Origin: Ghiorsea bivora
GTDB taxonomy: Bacteria > Pseudomonadota > Zetaproteobacteria > Mariprofundales > Mariprofundaceae
Reading direction: 5' to 3'
NCBI RefSeq assembly: GCF_000744415.1
Contig: NZ_JQLW01000012.1
Location: 1 to 64,000 of the forward strand
DNA: 64,000 nt
The notes beneath the pieces are model-generated. The model was not told the DNA's origin. It did not search any database and saw only the letters and a program-made list of their open reading frames with translations. The first letter of the stretch is position 1. The number at the start of each line of letters is the position of its first letter. Positions 8,910 to 17,472 of this stretch are shown one piece after another. The translations under genes and the position numbers were made by a program.

Positions 8910-9461
8910 ATGCAGCTTAGAAACACTAAAACTGCGTATGGCTGGGTTACGATTGTGCTTCATTGGCTGATGGCGTTGTTGGTGTTTGCGATGTTTGGGC
9001 TTGGTCTTTATATGGTGGATCTGACGTATGTTGATGCATGGTATAAAGCTGCGCCAGCTTTGCATATAAGCGTGGGGGTTATTTTGATGCTGCTATTAAC
9101 CTTTCGCTTGGTGTGGCGTTTAAGTAATCCTGCTCCTGAGGTTTATGGGCAAGCCTTCGAAAAAGTTGTGGGGTTGTTGGTACACCGGCTGCACTATGTT
9201 TTTATGTTTGTCTTAATGTTAAGTGGGTATTTGATGGTCACTGCAGATGGGCGTGGTATTGCAGTGTTTACTTGGTTTGAGGTTCCTGCTTTATGGGATA
9301 TCGAACAAGCAAGTGCAGTGCTTTTGGGTAAAATGCATATGACTTTAGCATGGGCGTTTATGGGGTTTGTTGTTTTGCATACGGCAGCGGCTTTAAAACA
9401 CCACTGGTTAGATCAAGATAGAACATTATTACGTATGTTAGGCATAAAAGATAACCAGTAG
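8910..9461 (+). CDS. Cytochrome b561 family protein
   Basis: The protein of about 183 residues has four hydrophobic segments and histidines placed as heme ligands of the bacterial b561/YodB/YceJ family: VLHWLMA, HISVG, HRLHYVFM and VVLHTAAALKHHW. It is an inner-membrane diheme protein expected to move electrons between quinone and a partner. An upstream GTG (8883) is in frame, but TTAGGAG at 8898-8904 places the start at the ATG at 8910 (or 8907). YceI at 10500 is often encoded beside b561 proteins, which supports one functional unit. Confidence 0.88.
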   Translation: MQLRNTKTAYGWVTIVLHWLMALLVFAMFGLGLYMVDLTYVDAWYKAAPALHISVGVILMLLLTFRLVWRLSNPAPEVYGQAFEKVVGLLVHRLHYVFMFVLMLSGYLMVTADGRGIAVFTWFEVPALWDIEQASAVLLGKMHMTLAWAFMGFVVLHTAAALKHHWLDQDRTLLRMLGIKDNQ

Positions 9462-9474
9462 TGAAGGATTAAAT

Positions 9475-10194
9475 ATGAATATTGAAATTAAAACGCGAGA
9501 GCAGCAACATAATGCTGATTTGTTTGGCGGACGATTGCATGAAAACAAACCAATTTCAGGTCAAACATACTCCAATCTTTTGTATTGGGCGCATGTAGAA
9601 GCTCCTGATGATGGCGCGTTTGGGATGCACCCCCATGAAAATATTGAAATATTAACTTTTATTTTTGAAGGTGGGTTAGAGCACTTTGATACAGCAACAA
9701 ATGTATGGACTCCCTTGCCTGCTGGAGGTGTTCAACACATACAAGCTGGGAGCGGGCTTCAACATGCTGAGAAATATAAAAAAGGTTCTCGAGCATTTCA
9801 AATTTGGTTCGATCCAGATTTTGAGAAAGCATCTAAAAAAGCCCCTTATTATAAAGACTTTCAACATGATTCTTTCTCATGGAAGAAAGAAGGAAACTTA
9901 GAAGTAAAAACATATGTAGGTGAAACAGCACCGATTCAAACTGCTGCGCCTGGCATCGAAGCAAACAGGTATAAATTGCAAAAAGGGAGCCATGCTTTTG
10001 CATTGGATACAGATAGTTTTTATTCATTGTATGTACTGAGTGGCACAGTTTTGATTGATGATGTTAAAATAATAGAGGATTCATTTGTGCGAATATCAGG
10101 TGTAAACACGATGAATATTGGAGCATTAGAAAATAGTGACTTATTTATTTTACGGTCTCCCACTAAGGTAGATTATAAGTTGGTTTCAGAGTAA
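9475..10194 (+). CDS. Pirin-family cupin protein (YhaK-like)
   Basis: The 239-residue bicupin has the pirin signature MHPHENIEILTFIFEGGLEH and GGVQHIQAGSGLQHAE, which supplies the metal-binding histidines and glutamate of the N-terminal cupin. The C-terminal cupin lacks obvious ligands, as is usual. Some relatives have quercetin 2,3-dioxygenase activity; others act as redox sensors. It lies 13 bp after cytochrome b561 and is followed by the CDGSH gene. The second pirin at 12024 is only distantly similar, so this is not a recent duplication. Confidence 0.9.
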   Translation: MNIEIKTREQQHNADLFGGRLHENKPISGQTYSNLLYWAHVEAPDDGAFGMHPHENIEILTFIFEGGLEHFDTATNVWTPLPAGGVQHIQAGSGLQHAEKYKKGSRAFQIWFDPDFEKASKKAPYYKDFQHDSFSWKKEGNLEVKTYVGETAPIQTAAPGIEANRYKLQKGSHAFALDTDSFYSLYVLSGTVLIDDVKIIEDSFVRISGVNTMNIGALENSDLFILRSPTKVDYKLVSE

Positions 10195-10216
10195 TAGAGT
10201 ATAAAAGGAGAGCAAT

Positions 10217-10474
10217 ATGAGTGAAGCAAAAAAAGATGAAGTGGTTGTTGCAGCGCATGGTCCAGCAAAGGTGAGCCTAAAAAAAGGACAAGAGTATTAT
10301 TACTGCACTTGCGGGCGCTCCAAAAGCCAACCTTTTTGTGATGGGTCGCATAAGGGTACAAGTTTTACACCCATGGCATTTACACCTGAACAAGATGGTA
10401 TTTTTAACCTTTGTCAGTGTAAACACACCAAACAGGCTCCATTTTGTGATGGTTCACATTTAAAACTACCGTAA
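10217..10474 (+). CDS. Double CDGSH iron-sulfur domain protein
   Basis: The 85-residue protein contains two CDGSH motifs with complete 3Cys-1His ligand sets: C30, C32, C41, H45 and C66, C68, C77, H81. Each should hold a [2Fe-2S] cluster of the mitoNEET/MiNT type. It has no membrane anchor or signal peptide, so it is probably cytosolic. A strong AAGGAG precedes the ATG. Bacterial two-domain CDGSH proteins are thought to be redox or cluster-transfer proteins; the exact role is unknown. It lies inside the pirin/YceI/GST redox run. Confidence 0.93.
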   Translation: MSEAKKDEVVVAAHGPAKVSLKKGQEYYYCTCGRSKSQPFCDGSHKGTSFTPMAFTPEQDGIFNLCQCKHTKQAPFCDGSHLKLP

Positions 10475-10499
10475 ACAAATAATAAATAAGGAGAAGACA

Positions 10500-11072
10500 A
10501 TGAAATTGAAGATGATGATACTTACAGGGCTACTGACATTAGGGCTGACCATGACAGCACAAGCCGCAACCTATGACATTGATGATAAAGGCGCACATGC
10601 ATTTATCCAGTTTAAAGTCAGCCATTTGGGATACAGCTGGCTGCTTGGTCGTTTTAATACTTTTGATGGTACATTTACTTACGATGAGAAGAACCCAAGT
10701 GCTTCCAAGGTTCAAGTGGTGATTGATACGGCAAGTGTGGACACCAATCATGCATTGCGTGATAAACACATAAGAAGTAAAGATTTTTTAATGGTAGACC
10801 GTTATCCAGAGGCCAAGTTTGTCAGCACATCATTCACAGAGAATGGTAATGATATTGAAATTAAAGGAAAATTTACCTTGCATGGTGTGACCAAAGATAT
10901 TGTGCTCAAGGGTAAACATATTGGCGCTGGCAAGGATCCATGGGGTGGTTATCGTCGTGGTTTTGAAGCTTGGACAAATATAAAAATGAAAGATTATGGT
11001 TTTTTGATGGATTTAGGTCCGGTATCACAAAATGTGGCGCTGTATTTTTCTATTGAAGGCATCAAACAGTAA
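10500..11072 (+). CDS. YceI-family periplasmic lipocalin-like protein
   Basis: The 190-residue protein has a clear signal peptide (cleavage after AQA) followed by the YceI lipid-binding barrel: YDIDDKGAHAFIQFKVSHLG, DTNHALRDKHIRSKDFL and GKFTLHGVTKDI. Family members bind polyprenyl or amide-type hydrophobic ligands in the periplasm and are frequently linked to cytochrome b561 genes, as here (8910). A GGAGAAG ribosome site precedes the ATG. Ligand unknown. Confidence 0.93.
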   Translation: MKLKMMILTGLLTLGLTMTAQAATYDIDDKGAHAFIQFKVSHLGYSWLLGRFNTFDGTFTYDEKNPSASKVQVVIDTASVDTNHALRDKHIRSKDFLMVDRYPEAKFVSTSFTENGNDIEIKGKFTLHGVTKDIVLKGKHIGAGKDPWGGYRRGFEAWTNIKMKDYGFLMDLGPVSQNVALYFSIEGIKQ

Positions 11073-11098
11073 TAAAAAGAGAAAAAAGGTGGCGTATC

Positions 11099-12013
11099 AT
11101 GGGGTTATTGGTTGAAGGAAAATGGGAGGATCAGTGGTATGACACCAAAGAAAGTGGTGGTAAATTTATTCGCCAAGACTCTGTTTTTAGACGGCATATC
11201 GGTGATGCTGACTTTCCTGCAGAAGCAGGGCGTTATCATTTATATGTATCATTGGCTTGCCCTTGGGCGCATCGAACACTGATTTTTCGTCAACTTAAAG
11301 GTTTGACCGATATTATCGATGTAACAGTAGTGTCGCCTGATATGCTGGATAAAGGTTGGGAGTTCAAACCTAAGGTTGAGCCGCTTTATGGTTATCATTA
11401 TGCATACCAGTTGTATACGCATGCTCAAGCCGACTACACAGGGCGGGTGGTAGTACCGATTTTATGGGATAAAAAGAAACAAACGATTGTTTCCAACGAA
11501 TCATCAGAAATTATTCGCATGTTTAATTCAGCGTTTAATCATATCACGGGCAATACAGATGATTATTACCCTGAAAGCTTGCGTCCTGAAATTGATCATA
11601 TCAATGCCATTGTGTATGAACATGTGAATAACGGGGTATATAAGGCAGGTTTTGCGACCAGCCAAGAAGCATATGATGAAGCATATGATGGTCTGTTTAA
11701 GACGCTGGATTTATTGGAAACGAGACTTGCTTCTAGCCGTTATTTGATGGGTGATGCGATTACAGAGGCTGACTGGCGTTTGTTTACTACGTTGATTCGT
11801 TTTGATGCGGTTTATTTTGGTCATTTTAAGTGTAACCAACATCAAATTTCAGATTATGCTAACCTATACAGATATTTATGTGATTTATATGGGCAACCAC
11901 ATATCGCAGATACTGTTCATATTGACCATATCAAACGTCATTATTATTACAGCCATGAAAGTATTAATCCCACGCGGATTGTACCAAAAGGTGTACCAGA
12001 ACTTTTTTGTTAG
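11099..12013 (+). CDS. yqjG: Glutathionyl-hydroquinone reductase (Xi-class glutathione transferase)
   Basis: The 304-residue protein has the Xi-class active site ACPWAHRTLIFR with catalytic C54, and downstream NESSEIIRMFN and ITEADWRLFTTLIRFD, typical of YqjG/EcmA. The family reduces glutathionyl-hydroquinones and so recycles quinone-glutathione adducts. Length is close to E. coli YqjG. Its place next to a pirin, a nitroreductase and a LysR regulator agrees with quinone or electrophile detoxification. The next gene starts 10 bp after the stop. Confidence 0.92.
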   Translation: MGLLVEGKWEDQWYDTKESGGKFIRQDSVFRRHIGDADFPAEAGRYHLYVSLACPWAHRTLIFRQLKGLTDIIDVTVVSPDMLDKGWEFKPKVEPLYGYHYAYQLYTHAQADYTGRVVVPILWDKKKQTIVSNESSEIIRMFNSAFNHITGNTDDYYPESLRPEIDHINAIVYEHVNNGVYKAGFATSQEAYDEAYDGLFKTLDLLETRLASSRYLMGDAITEADWRLFTTLIRFDAVYFGHFKCNQHQISDYANLYRYLCDLYGQPHIADTVHIDHIKRHYYYSHESINPTRIVPKGVPELFC

Positions 12014-12023
12014 GAGGTGTTGT

Positions 12024-12737
12024 ATGAAAAAGGTAGTCGCTTTAACGGTGCCAGAGGGTGATGGGGTGATGGTGAAAAGGTTGATGCCTAGGCAGGGTTT
12101 GATGAATTTTGACCCTTTTGTGTTGATGGATCACTTTGATATTGAAGCTGGTGGTTTTCCCGATCACCCACACCGTGGTTTTGAGGCGATTACTTATATG
12201 TTGGATGGTGGTATGCAACATGCAGATAATTTGGGGAATAAGTCCATTGTGCATGCAGGTGGTTTGCAGCGGTTTACAGCAGGTAAAGGGTTGGTGCACT
12301 CAGAAATGCCCCAAGGACGAGCGCAAGGCATACAGCTTTGGATTAACCTGCCGAAACGATTAAAACAAATGCAGCCAAGCTATCAACAGGTGGATGCTGA
12401 AGATATTCCTAGTGATAGCAATGATGGGGTTAGACTGCGTACACTTGTGGGTGAACAGGCACCTACGAAACTACAAACAGCAGTGTTGTATTTGGATATA
12501 AGTTTAAAACAGAGCAGTGTATATCAGCGGCATATTGACCATGATATGCGAGGTTTTGTATATGTGATTGAAGGTGAAGTTATACTTAATCAAGAGCGCT
12601 TAAAAGCAGCAGAAGCTATGTTTTTTGATGTTGGTACAACATTATCGCTGTTGGGAAAACAAAGCAGCCGCGTATTGGTTTGTTTTGGGGTGCCGCATGG
12701 TGAACCCATTCACCAACATGGTCCATATGTGGATTAA
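12024..12737 (+). CDS. Second pirin-family cupin protein
   Basis: The protein of about 237 residues has the canonical pirin core: DPFVLMDHFDIEAGGFPDHP, HRGFEAITYMLDGGMQH and AGKGLVHSEMP, including the metal-ligand histidines. The ORF can be extended upstream into the GST gene, but the strong AGGAGGTG at 12013-12020 places the start at the ATG at 12024. It is closer to classical pirins than the copy at 9475. A cytosolic iron-cupin in quinone or redox stress is the family-level inference. Confidence 0.92.
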   Translation: MKKVVALTVPEGDGVMVKRLMPRQGLMNFDPFVLMDHFDIEAGGFPDHPHRGFEAITYMLDGGMQHADNLGNKSIVHAGGLQRFTAGKGLVHSEMPQGRAQGIQLWINLPKRLKQMQPSYQQVDAEDIPSDSNDGVRLRTLVGEQAPTKLQTAVLYLDISLKQSSVYQRHIDHDMRGFVYVIEGEVILNQERLKAAEAMFFDVGTTLSLLGKQSSRVLVCFGVPHGEPIHQHGPYVD

Positions 12738-12775
12738 GCTGAAGATACTAAAAGGTATGTAAAGAGAGGTGTAGT

Positions 12776-13372
12776 GTGAGCCAAGAACAAGAAAATTCGG
12801 AATTTATAACGCATGAGTTATTTAAAAAACGATGGAGTACACGGGCATTTGATGCCGATAAGGATGTGTCATCGCAAGATTTAAATGAATGTTTGGAAGC
12901 AGCACGCTGGGCACCTTCGTGTTTTGGTGTTGAACCTTGGCGTTTTATTGTATGTCACAAAACATACGAGCCAGAAGCATGGAAAAAGTTATTGGCTTGT
13001 TTGGCACCGAAAAATCAAGAGTGGGCGCAATTTGCCCCAGTATTGTTGATGGCGTGTACACATAAGGTTTTTGAGCATAATGGTAAAGCGAATGCATGGG
13101 CTGAATATGATGCTGGTGCAGCCAGTGTGTCATTATGTTTACAAGCAGCAGCCTTGGGGTTGATGAGTCATCAAATGGGTGGCTTTGATGCAGAAGCTGT
13201 GTGCAAAAGTTTTGCGGTTCCTCAAGACTTTAAACCTATGGCGGCGATAGCTTTGGGTTATCACGGTGATTTGAGTCAGCTTGATGAAGATTTTCAAAAA
13301 ATTGAGCAGGCTAAACGTAAGCGTAAACCATTGATAGATATAACCTTTGCAGGTGGTTGGGGTAAGCGTTAA
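12776..13372 (+). CDS. Nitroreductase-family flavoprotein
   Basis: The 198-residue protein carries the FMN-binding signature KKRWSTRAFD near the N-terminus, ARWAPSCFGVEPWRFIV, and a C-terminal GYHGD region. It starts with GTG after AGAGAGGTG. Members reduce nitroaromatics, quinones or related electrophiles with NAD(P)H. It is the last gene of the LysR-linked redox run, with a 38-bp gap to the pirin upstream. Confidence 0.9.
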   Translation: MSQEQENSEFITHELFKKRWSTRAFDADKDVSSQDLNECLEAARWAPSCFGVEPWRFIVCHKTYEPEAWKKLLACLAPKNQEWAQFAPVLLMACTHKVFEHNGKANAWAEYDAGAASVSLCLQAAALGLMSHQMGGFDAEAVCKSFAVPQDFKPMAAIALGYHGDLSQLDEDFQKIEQAKRKRKPLIDITFAGGWGKR

Positions 13373-13378
13373 GGTGTG

Positions 13379-13603
13379 TTACCGCTGTCCTTGTCCTTTT
13401 TGATTGTACAACTCAATGAGTTTGTTTTCTAGTTGCTGGTTATCATTTTTGTAAGCATGACGAGCTTCTGCTGAAATAAATGAGGCATCAGTTTTGGGCA
13501 TATTGCGGTTGGCTGTTGCACGGGTCGCAGCGGTGCTTTGCTGCGATGTTTGTTGCAGCAAACGTGTGATAAAACCACTAGATGGTGAAACTGGAATGGC
13601 CAC
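13379..13603 (-). CDS. Small hypothetical protein (74 residues)
   Basis: A GTG start at 13601-13603 follows AAGGAG with about 7 bp spacing, which supports translation. The sequence is polar with a Gln/Ser/Thr-rich N-terminal half (LLQQTSQQSTAATRATANRN) and a charged, probably helical C-terminal half (EARHAYKNDNQQLENKLIEL). There is no signal peptide and no recognised domain. The good ribosome site and placement outside other genes make it a likely real gene of unknown function. Confidence 0.55.
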   Translation of the reverse strand: MAIPVSPSSGFITRLLQQTSQQSTAATRATANRNMPKTDASFISAEARHAYKNDNQQLENKLIELYNQKGQGQR

Positions 13604-13690
13604 AATATACTCCTTGTTTAAAACTCGAAGCCGAACAAACGAACTTCTGCAATAACATCTATCGCAGTATAAGGGTGAGACTTTAGCTTA

Positions 13691-13872
13691 GGAAGCTCCG
13701 AATAAGTCATGAATTGCCATCTTGTGTCCAGGGTACCCAAACTGCGTTGTGAGTTTGAGCAATAGCTTAAGCTATTCCATGCAACTCACGCCTCGCCTCC
13801 AAGCGCCTACTTTTGGTGATTTTGAATGCCCTGAATCACAATGTGCTTCATCCAGACTGATTCAGAGCTTCC
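13691..13872. mobile_element. Miniature inverted-repeat element (MITE), IS5-like ends
   Basis: This 182-bp noncoding element fills most of the 13604-13945 gap. The left end GGAAGCTCCGAATAAGTC (13691-13708) is matched by the reverse complement of the right end, GGAAGCTCTGAATCAGTC (13855-13872), 16 of 18 positions. Both ends are flanked by CTTA (13687-13690 and 13873-13876), a plausible 4-bp target duplication. The centre holds a hairpin with a perfect 16-bp palindrome (13761-13776) inside GTGAGTT/AACTCAC arms (13749-13755, 13783-13789). The ends resemble those I recall for IS5-type elements. No transposase is encoded. Confidence 0.75.
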
Positions 13873-13945
13873 CTTAGTTTAGTTTTACCTGTGGTTATTT
13901 ATAAATTGTTGTGATGTTTGCCTAGAATTTGATGAATTATGTGGG

Positions 13946-14458
13946 TTAAGTATTATAAATGATGCCTGATTGGCTGGCATACTGTTGCAATATGGCTGTA
14001 GCTTTATCACGCAATACTTCTTGACTGACCGTGATGTTACGTTGCTGTAGTGCGTTTATCCAGTCAGGATGTTTTGCTCCTTCATCAAAACCAATGGCTT
14101 CTGCGTCTGCTGAAGTAGCGGCATAAGCCAGATGTTGAATGCCCGACCACGGCAAAGCACCAAAACACATGGCGCATGGTTCACAACTGGTAAGCAATTC
14201 AAAGTTGCCATGTTCCTTTAAGTCATATGTTTTTAAAGCCTGTTGGGCAAGTGTGATAGCTGTCATTTCAGCATGATTGGTGCAGTTATGGCTGGGTACA
14301 ACGATGTTGACACCTACAGCCAATAACTGTTGGTTCTGCATATCAAAAATAGCAGCGGCAAAGGGGCCACCTGTTTGTTTGCTGACATTTTGTTTGCATA
14401 GTTGGATGACAAAATCCATGCGCGATTCAAGGCTGGAGAAGTCACCGTGAATACGCAC
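13946..14458 (-). CDS. Nucleoside/guanine deaminase family protein
   Basis: The 170-residue protein has the CDA-fold zinc site: NHAEMTAI (His ligand and catalytic Glu) and SCEPCAMCFGA (two Cys ligands). Length and the EGAKHPDW-type C-terminal region fit bacterial guanine or cytosine-type nucleoside deaminases rather than TadA. It probably acts in purine salvage, and purH lies just upstream on the same strand 86 bp away. The exact substrate cannot be read from sequence. Confidence 0.85.
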   Translation of the reverse strand: MRIHGDFSSLESRMDFVIQLCKQNVSKQTGGPFAAAIFDMQNQQLLAVGVNIVVPSHNCTNHAEMTAITLAQQALKTYDLKEHGNFELLTSCEPCAMCFGALPWSGIQHLAYAATSADAEAIGFDEGAKHPDWINALQQRNITVSQEVLRDKATAILQQYASQSGIIYNT

Positions 14459-14544
14459 GCAAGCACTAACCCAATCGTTGACCCAAGAAGGTAGGCTAAA
14501 ACCAGTGTTTGTTGTTTGGATATGATAAATAATGAGGCCTAAGC

Positions 14545-16101
14545 TTAATGCCTAAAGTGGCGAATGCCTGTGTAAATCATGGTTAAACCATGTTCATCAG
14601 CTGCTTTGATCACTTCTTCATCACGAATTGAACCACCCGGTTGAATCACTGCTGTTGCTCCAGCCTCAGCCAAAGCGTCTACACCATCGCGGAATGGAAA
14701 GAATGCATCTGACGCAACAGCAGAGCCTTTGATGGCCTCACCACCATGTTGCACTGCAATGCGCGTTGAGTTTACGCGGTTCATTTGTCCCGCACCCACA
14801 CCTAATGTCACGCCATTTTTAGCGAATACAATAGCATTGGATTTCACATGTTTGGCTACAGACCATGCAAACATCATATCAGCCCATTCTTCTTCAGTAG
14901 GCTGGCGTTTACTGACCACTTTGCACATATCGCGTGTTAAAATATGGTCATCGCGTTCTTGCACCAATAAACCACCGCTTACACGTTTGAATTCCAAACC
15001 GCCTTGTACAGGCGCAACAGATGGCGCGAGCAATACACGTAGGTTTTTCTTGGTGCTTAATGTTTGTAAGGCTTCATCCGAGAAGCCAGGTGCAATCACC
15101 ACTTCCATAAAGGTTTGGGCAATCAGTGATGCGGTTTCATCATCCAAAGGTTGATTAAATGCTGCAATGCCACCAAATGCAGAGGTGCTATCTGCTGCTC
15201 TTGCGCGTTCATAGGCTTCAGCTTGTTTGCCGCCTGTCGCCACACCACAAGGGTTGGCATGTTTCACAATCACGGCTGCATTTTCAGAAAAATCGCGTAC
15301 GCAGGCAAAGGCTGCATCTGCATCTGCGATATTATTATAAGACAATGCTTTGCCTTGTAATACTTCGCAATCGGCAAGTGAGGTTACTGGGTCTTCAACA
15401 TCGGCATAAAATGCACCTGCTTGATGCGGGTTTTCACCGTAACGAAGTTCATCGGCTGTTTTGATAAACTGACGTGTAAAAATATCAGGGAACTGACGTT
15501 TACTGCCATCGGTATTCAAAGCGGAAAAATGATTGGCAATAGCACCATCATAAGCCGCTGTATGGGCATAAGCTTTGACCGCAAGACCACGGCGTTTGTT
15601 TACATCCAATGAGCCATCTTTCATCGAATCAATCACCATGTTATAATCTGAAGGGTCAACCACAATGGTGACAAATTCATGGTTTTTTGCCGCAGCGCGA
15701 ACCATGCAAGGGCCACCAATATCAATGTTTTCAATCGCATCTGTAATGGTGCAGCCTTCTTTGGCAACAGCTTCGCGGAATGGGTATAGGTTCACACAAA
15801 CCATATCAATACGTTCAATGCCATGCTCTACCATCGAAGCCAAATCACCTTCATTATTGCGGCGCGCTAAAATGCCACCGTGAACTTTAGGATTTAAGGT
15901 TTTTACGCGACCATCCATCATTTCTGGGAAACCTGTGTAGTCGGAGACATCACGCACTTCAATGTTGGCTTTACGTAGCAATTTGGCAGTGCCACCCGTA
16001 GAAAGCAGGCTAAAGCCTTGTGCAATCAATTGGCTGGCAAAGTTTTCAATGCCTGTTTTGTCAGAGACACTTAATAAGGCGTATTGGATGGGGGTAGACA
16101 T
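14545..16101 (-). CDS. purH: Bifunctional AICAR formyltransferase / IMP cyclohydrolase
   Basis: The 518-residue protein shows the N-terminal IMP cyclohydrolase ([36 protein letters not shown]) and the C-terminal transformylase with the Lys-His active site in [12 protein letters not shown] and the end [15 protein letters not shown]. It carries out the last two steps of IMP synthesis. Length is normal and there are no frameshifts. It is a stand-alone gene, divergent from the cyclic-nucleotide-domain protein at 16245. Confidence 0.97.
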   Translation of the reverse strand: MSTPIQYALLSVSDKTGIENFASQLIAQGFSLLSTGGTAKLLRKANIEVRDVSDYTGFPEMMDGRVKTLNPKVHGGILARRNNEGDLASMVEHGIERIDMVCVNLYPFREAVAKEGCTITDAIENIDIGGPCMVRAAAKNHEFVTIVVDPSDYNMVIDSMKDGSLDVNKRRGLAVKAYAHTAAYDGAIANHFSALNTDGSKRQFPDIFTRQFIKTADELRYGENPHQAGAFYADVEDPVTSLADCEVLQGKALSYNNIADADAAFACVRDFSENAAVIVKHANPCGVATGGKQAEAYERARAADSTSAFGGIAAFNQPLDDETASLIAQTFMEVVIAPGFSDEALQTLSTKKNLRVLLAPSVAPVQGGLEFKRVSGGLLVQERDDHILTRDMCKVVSKRQPTEEEWADMMFAWSVAKHVKSNAIVFAKNGVTLGVGAGQMNRVNSTRIAVQHGGEAIKGSAVASDAFFPFRDGVDALAEAGATAVIQPGGSIRDEEVIKAADEHGLTMIYTGIRHFRH

Positions 16102-16244
16102 AGGTGTTGTTCCTCATAGTTTAAAATAAGGCAGCGTAAGCTACGCATCAAAAGAGCAAGTGCAATGGAAACCCCAATATGGTTTGTAATACAAGTTACA
16201 GATGGGTATAGCCTTTCTCGGTGCATGCGATTAGATTGTGCGTC

Positions 16245-17348
16245 ATGGCTCTGACGAAACAAGAAATGATGCAAGCTTACCAAGATTTAATCGCTGCTTA
16301 TCCTGAAGATTTGCGAATTGCCCGACCTTTGATTCAAATGCTGCAGGCAAGAGGGGATAAAGAAGCGGCACGAAATCTTGCGATGGAGATGGCTAGGCGC
16401 ATGGTATCATTGGGGTATTCAAGTTATGCCCTTGCCTTTTTGAGCCTTTGTGAGCAGCTGGGTCACCCTGATACAGATGAAATTGAATCTATGAAAACTA
16501 TTGCAGAGTTAACACTGGGTTCGCCACCGCAAAGCTTAAGTGAGGCTGGTAAGGTTTTTTCCTTGATTGAGGCTCTCTCGGACTCAGAATCCCAAGAGTT
16601 TCTTCGTCAAGGCACCTTGCGCAAAGTAAAAAAAGGCGAAGTGATTGTTAAGCAAGGTGAAATCAGCCATAATTTTTATTTGATTCTTGAAGGCGAAGTT
16701 CATGTGCAAGTGAACACTAAATCAGGAGAGCACTTTGAGGTTGGCTCACTGAAACAAGGTGACTTTTTTGGTGAAGTTGCGTGTATTTATCAGCTACCAC
16801 GTACGGCAACAGTTCAGGCTTTTGTGGATTCAACATTGTTAGAGTTTTCTGATAAAACAGTGGATGCAATGGTGCATATGTCTCCGATTGCCGGTGATAG
16901 TTTGATGAAAGTTGTGCAGCGCCGCATGATTGAAACCATTTCTTTTATGCACCCTGCTTTTACCAAGCTTGGCGCAGAAGATAGGCAGTGGTTGGAAGAG
17001 GACTCCGAATTGGTTGAATATTTTCCAGGACGTGTTTTGCGTAAAGATTCGGAAGCTGAAAAAACGTCTGTTTTTTATGTGATTGTCTTTGGTAAAGTTG
17101 AAGCTAAACGCAATGGGAAGACGAAATGCACATTGGGTGTGAATGCCATGTATGGTAATGCTAGCCCTATCTTACGGCTACCTGATGATACAGAGCTTGT
17201 GGCTGTGGAACGCACTTTGGCTTGCCGTATGCCGCTACAAATATTTGATACTTTTTACAATACGTATGCAGGTTTTGAACTTTGGGTGAATAACCATGTA
17301 GGTAAGCGTAATGGAGCCTTGGGCTCATCTGTCATTCTAAACAATTAA
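16245..17348 (+). CDS. Cyclic-nucleotide-binding-domain protein
   Basis: The protein of about 367 residues has a helical, TPR-like N-terminus (residues 1-85) and then a cNMP-binding jellyroll at about 105-215: GEVIVKQGEISHNFYLILEG, GSLKQGDFFGEVACIYQLPR and TVQAFVDSTLLEFS. A second, weaker jellyroll may follow at 235-340. No helix-turn-helix or kinase domain is seen, so it is a stand-alone sensor or adaptor. An in-frame GTG at 16221 exists, but the ATG at 16245 better fits the helical start. Ligand unknown. Confidence 0.82.
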   Translation: MALTKQEMMQAYQDLIAAYPEDLRIARPLIQMLQARGDKEAARNLAMEMARRMVSLGYSSYALAFLSLCEQLGHPDTDEIESMKTIAELTLGSPPQSLSEAGKVFSLIEALSDSESQEFLRQGTLRKVKKGEVIVKQGEISHNFYLILEGEVHVQVNTKSGEHFEVGSLKQGDFFGEVACIYQLPRTATVQAFVDSTLLEFSDKTVDAMVHMSPIAGDSLMKVVQRRMIETISFMHPAFTKLGAEDRQWLEEDSELVEYFPGRVLRKDSEAEKTSVFYVIVFGKVEAKRNGKTKCTLGVNAMYGNASPILRLPDDTELVAVERTLACRMPLQIFDTFYNTYAGFELWVNNHVGKRNGALGSSVILNN

Positions 17349-17425
17349 GCTTGATAGCTGAGTTTTATTTCAGCTTGTTAAACGTCATGGTATCTTAGTT
17401 TATTGTTCGCTGCAGTCAGTAAAAG

Positions 17426-17472
17426 AGCCTAGGCACAAGGATTAAGCTTGTACCTAGGCTAGTTTTTGTTTA
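17426..17472. terminator. Bidirectional rho-independent terminator
   Basis: AGCCTAGGCACAAG is paired with CTTGTACCTAGGCT (17426-17460) around a 7-base loop, followed by AGTTTTTGTTT. On the other strand the hairpin is preceded by AAAA. It separates the convergent cNMP-domain gene and the dsbC-like gene. The stem core CCTAGG recurs in the terminator at 36338-36366. Confidence 0.85.
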
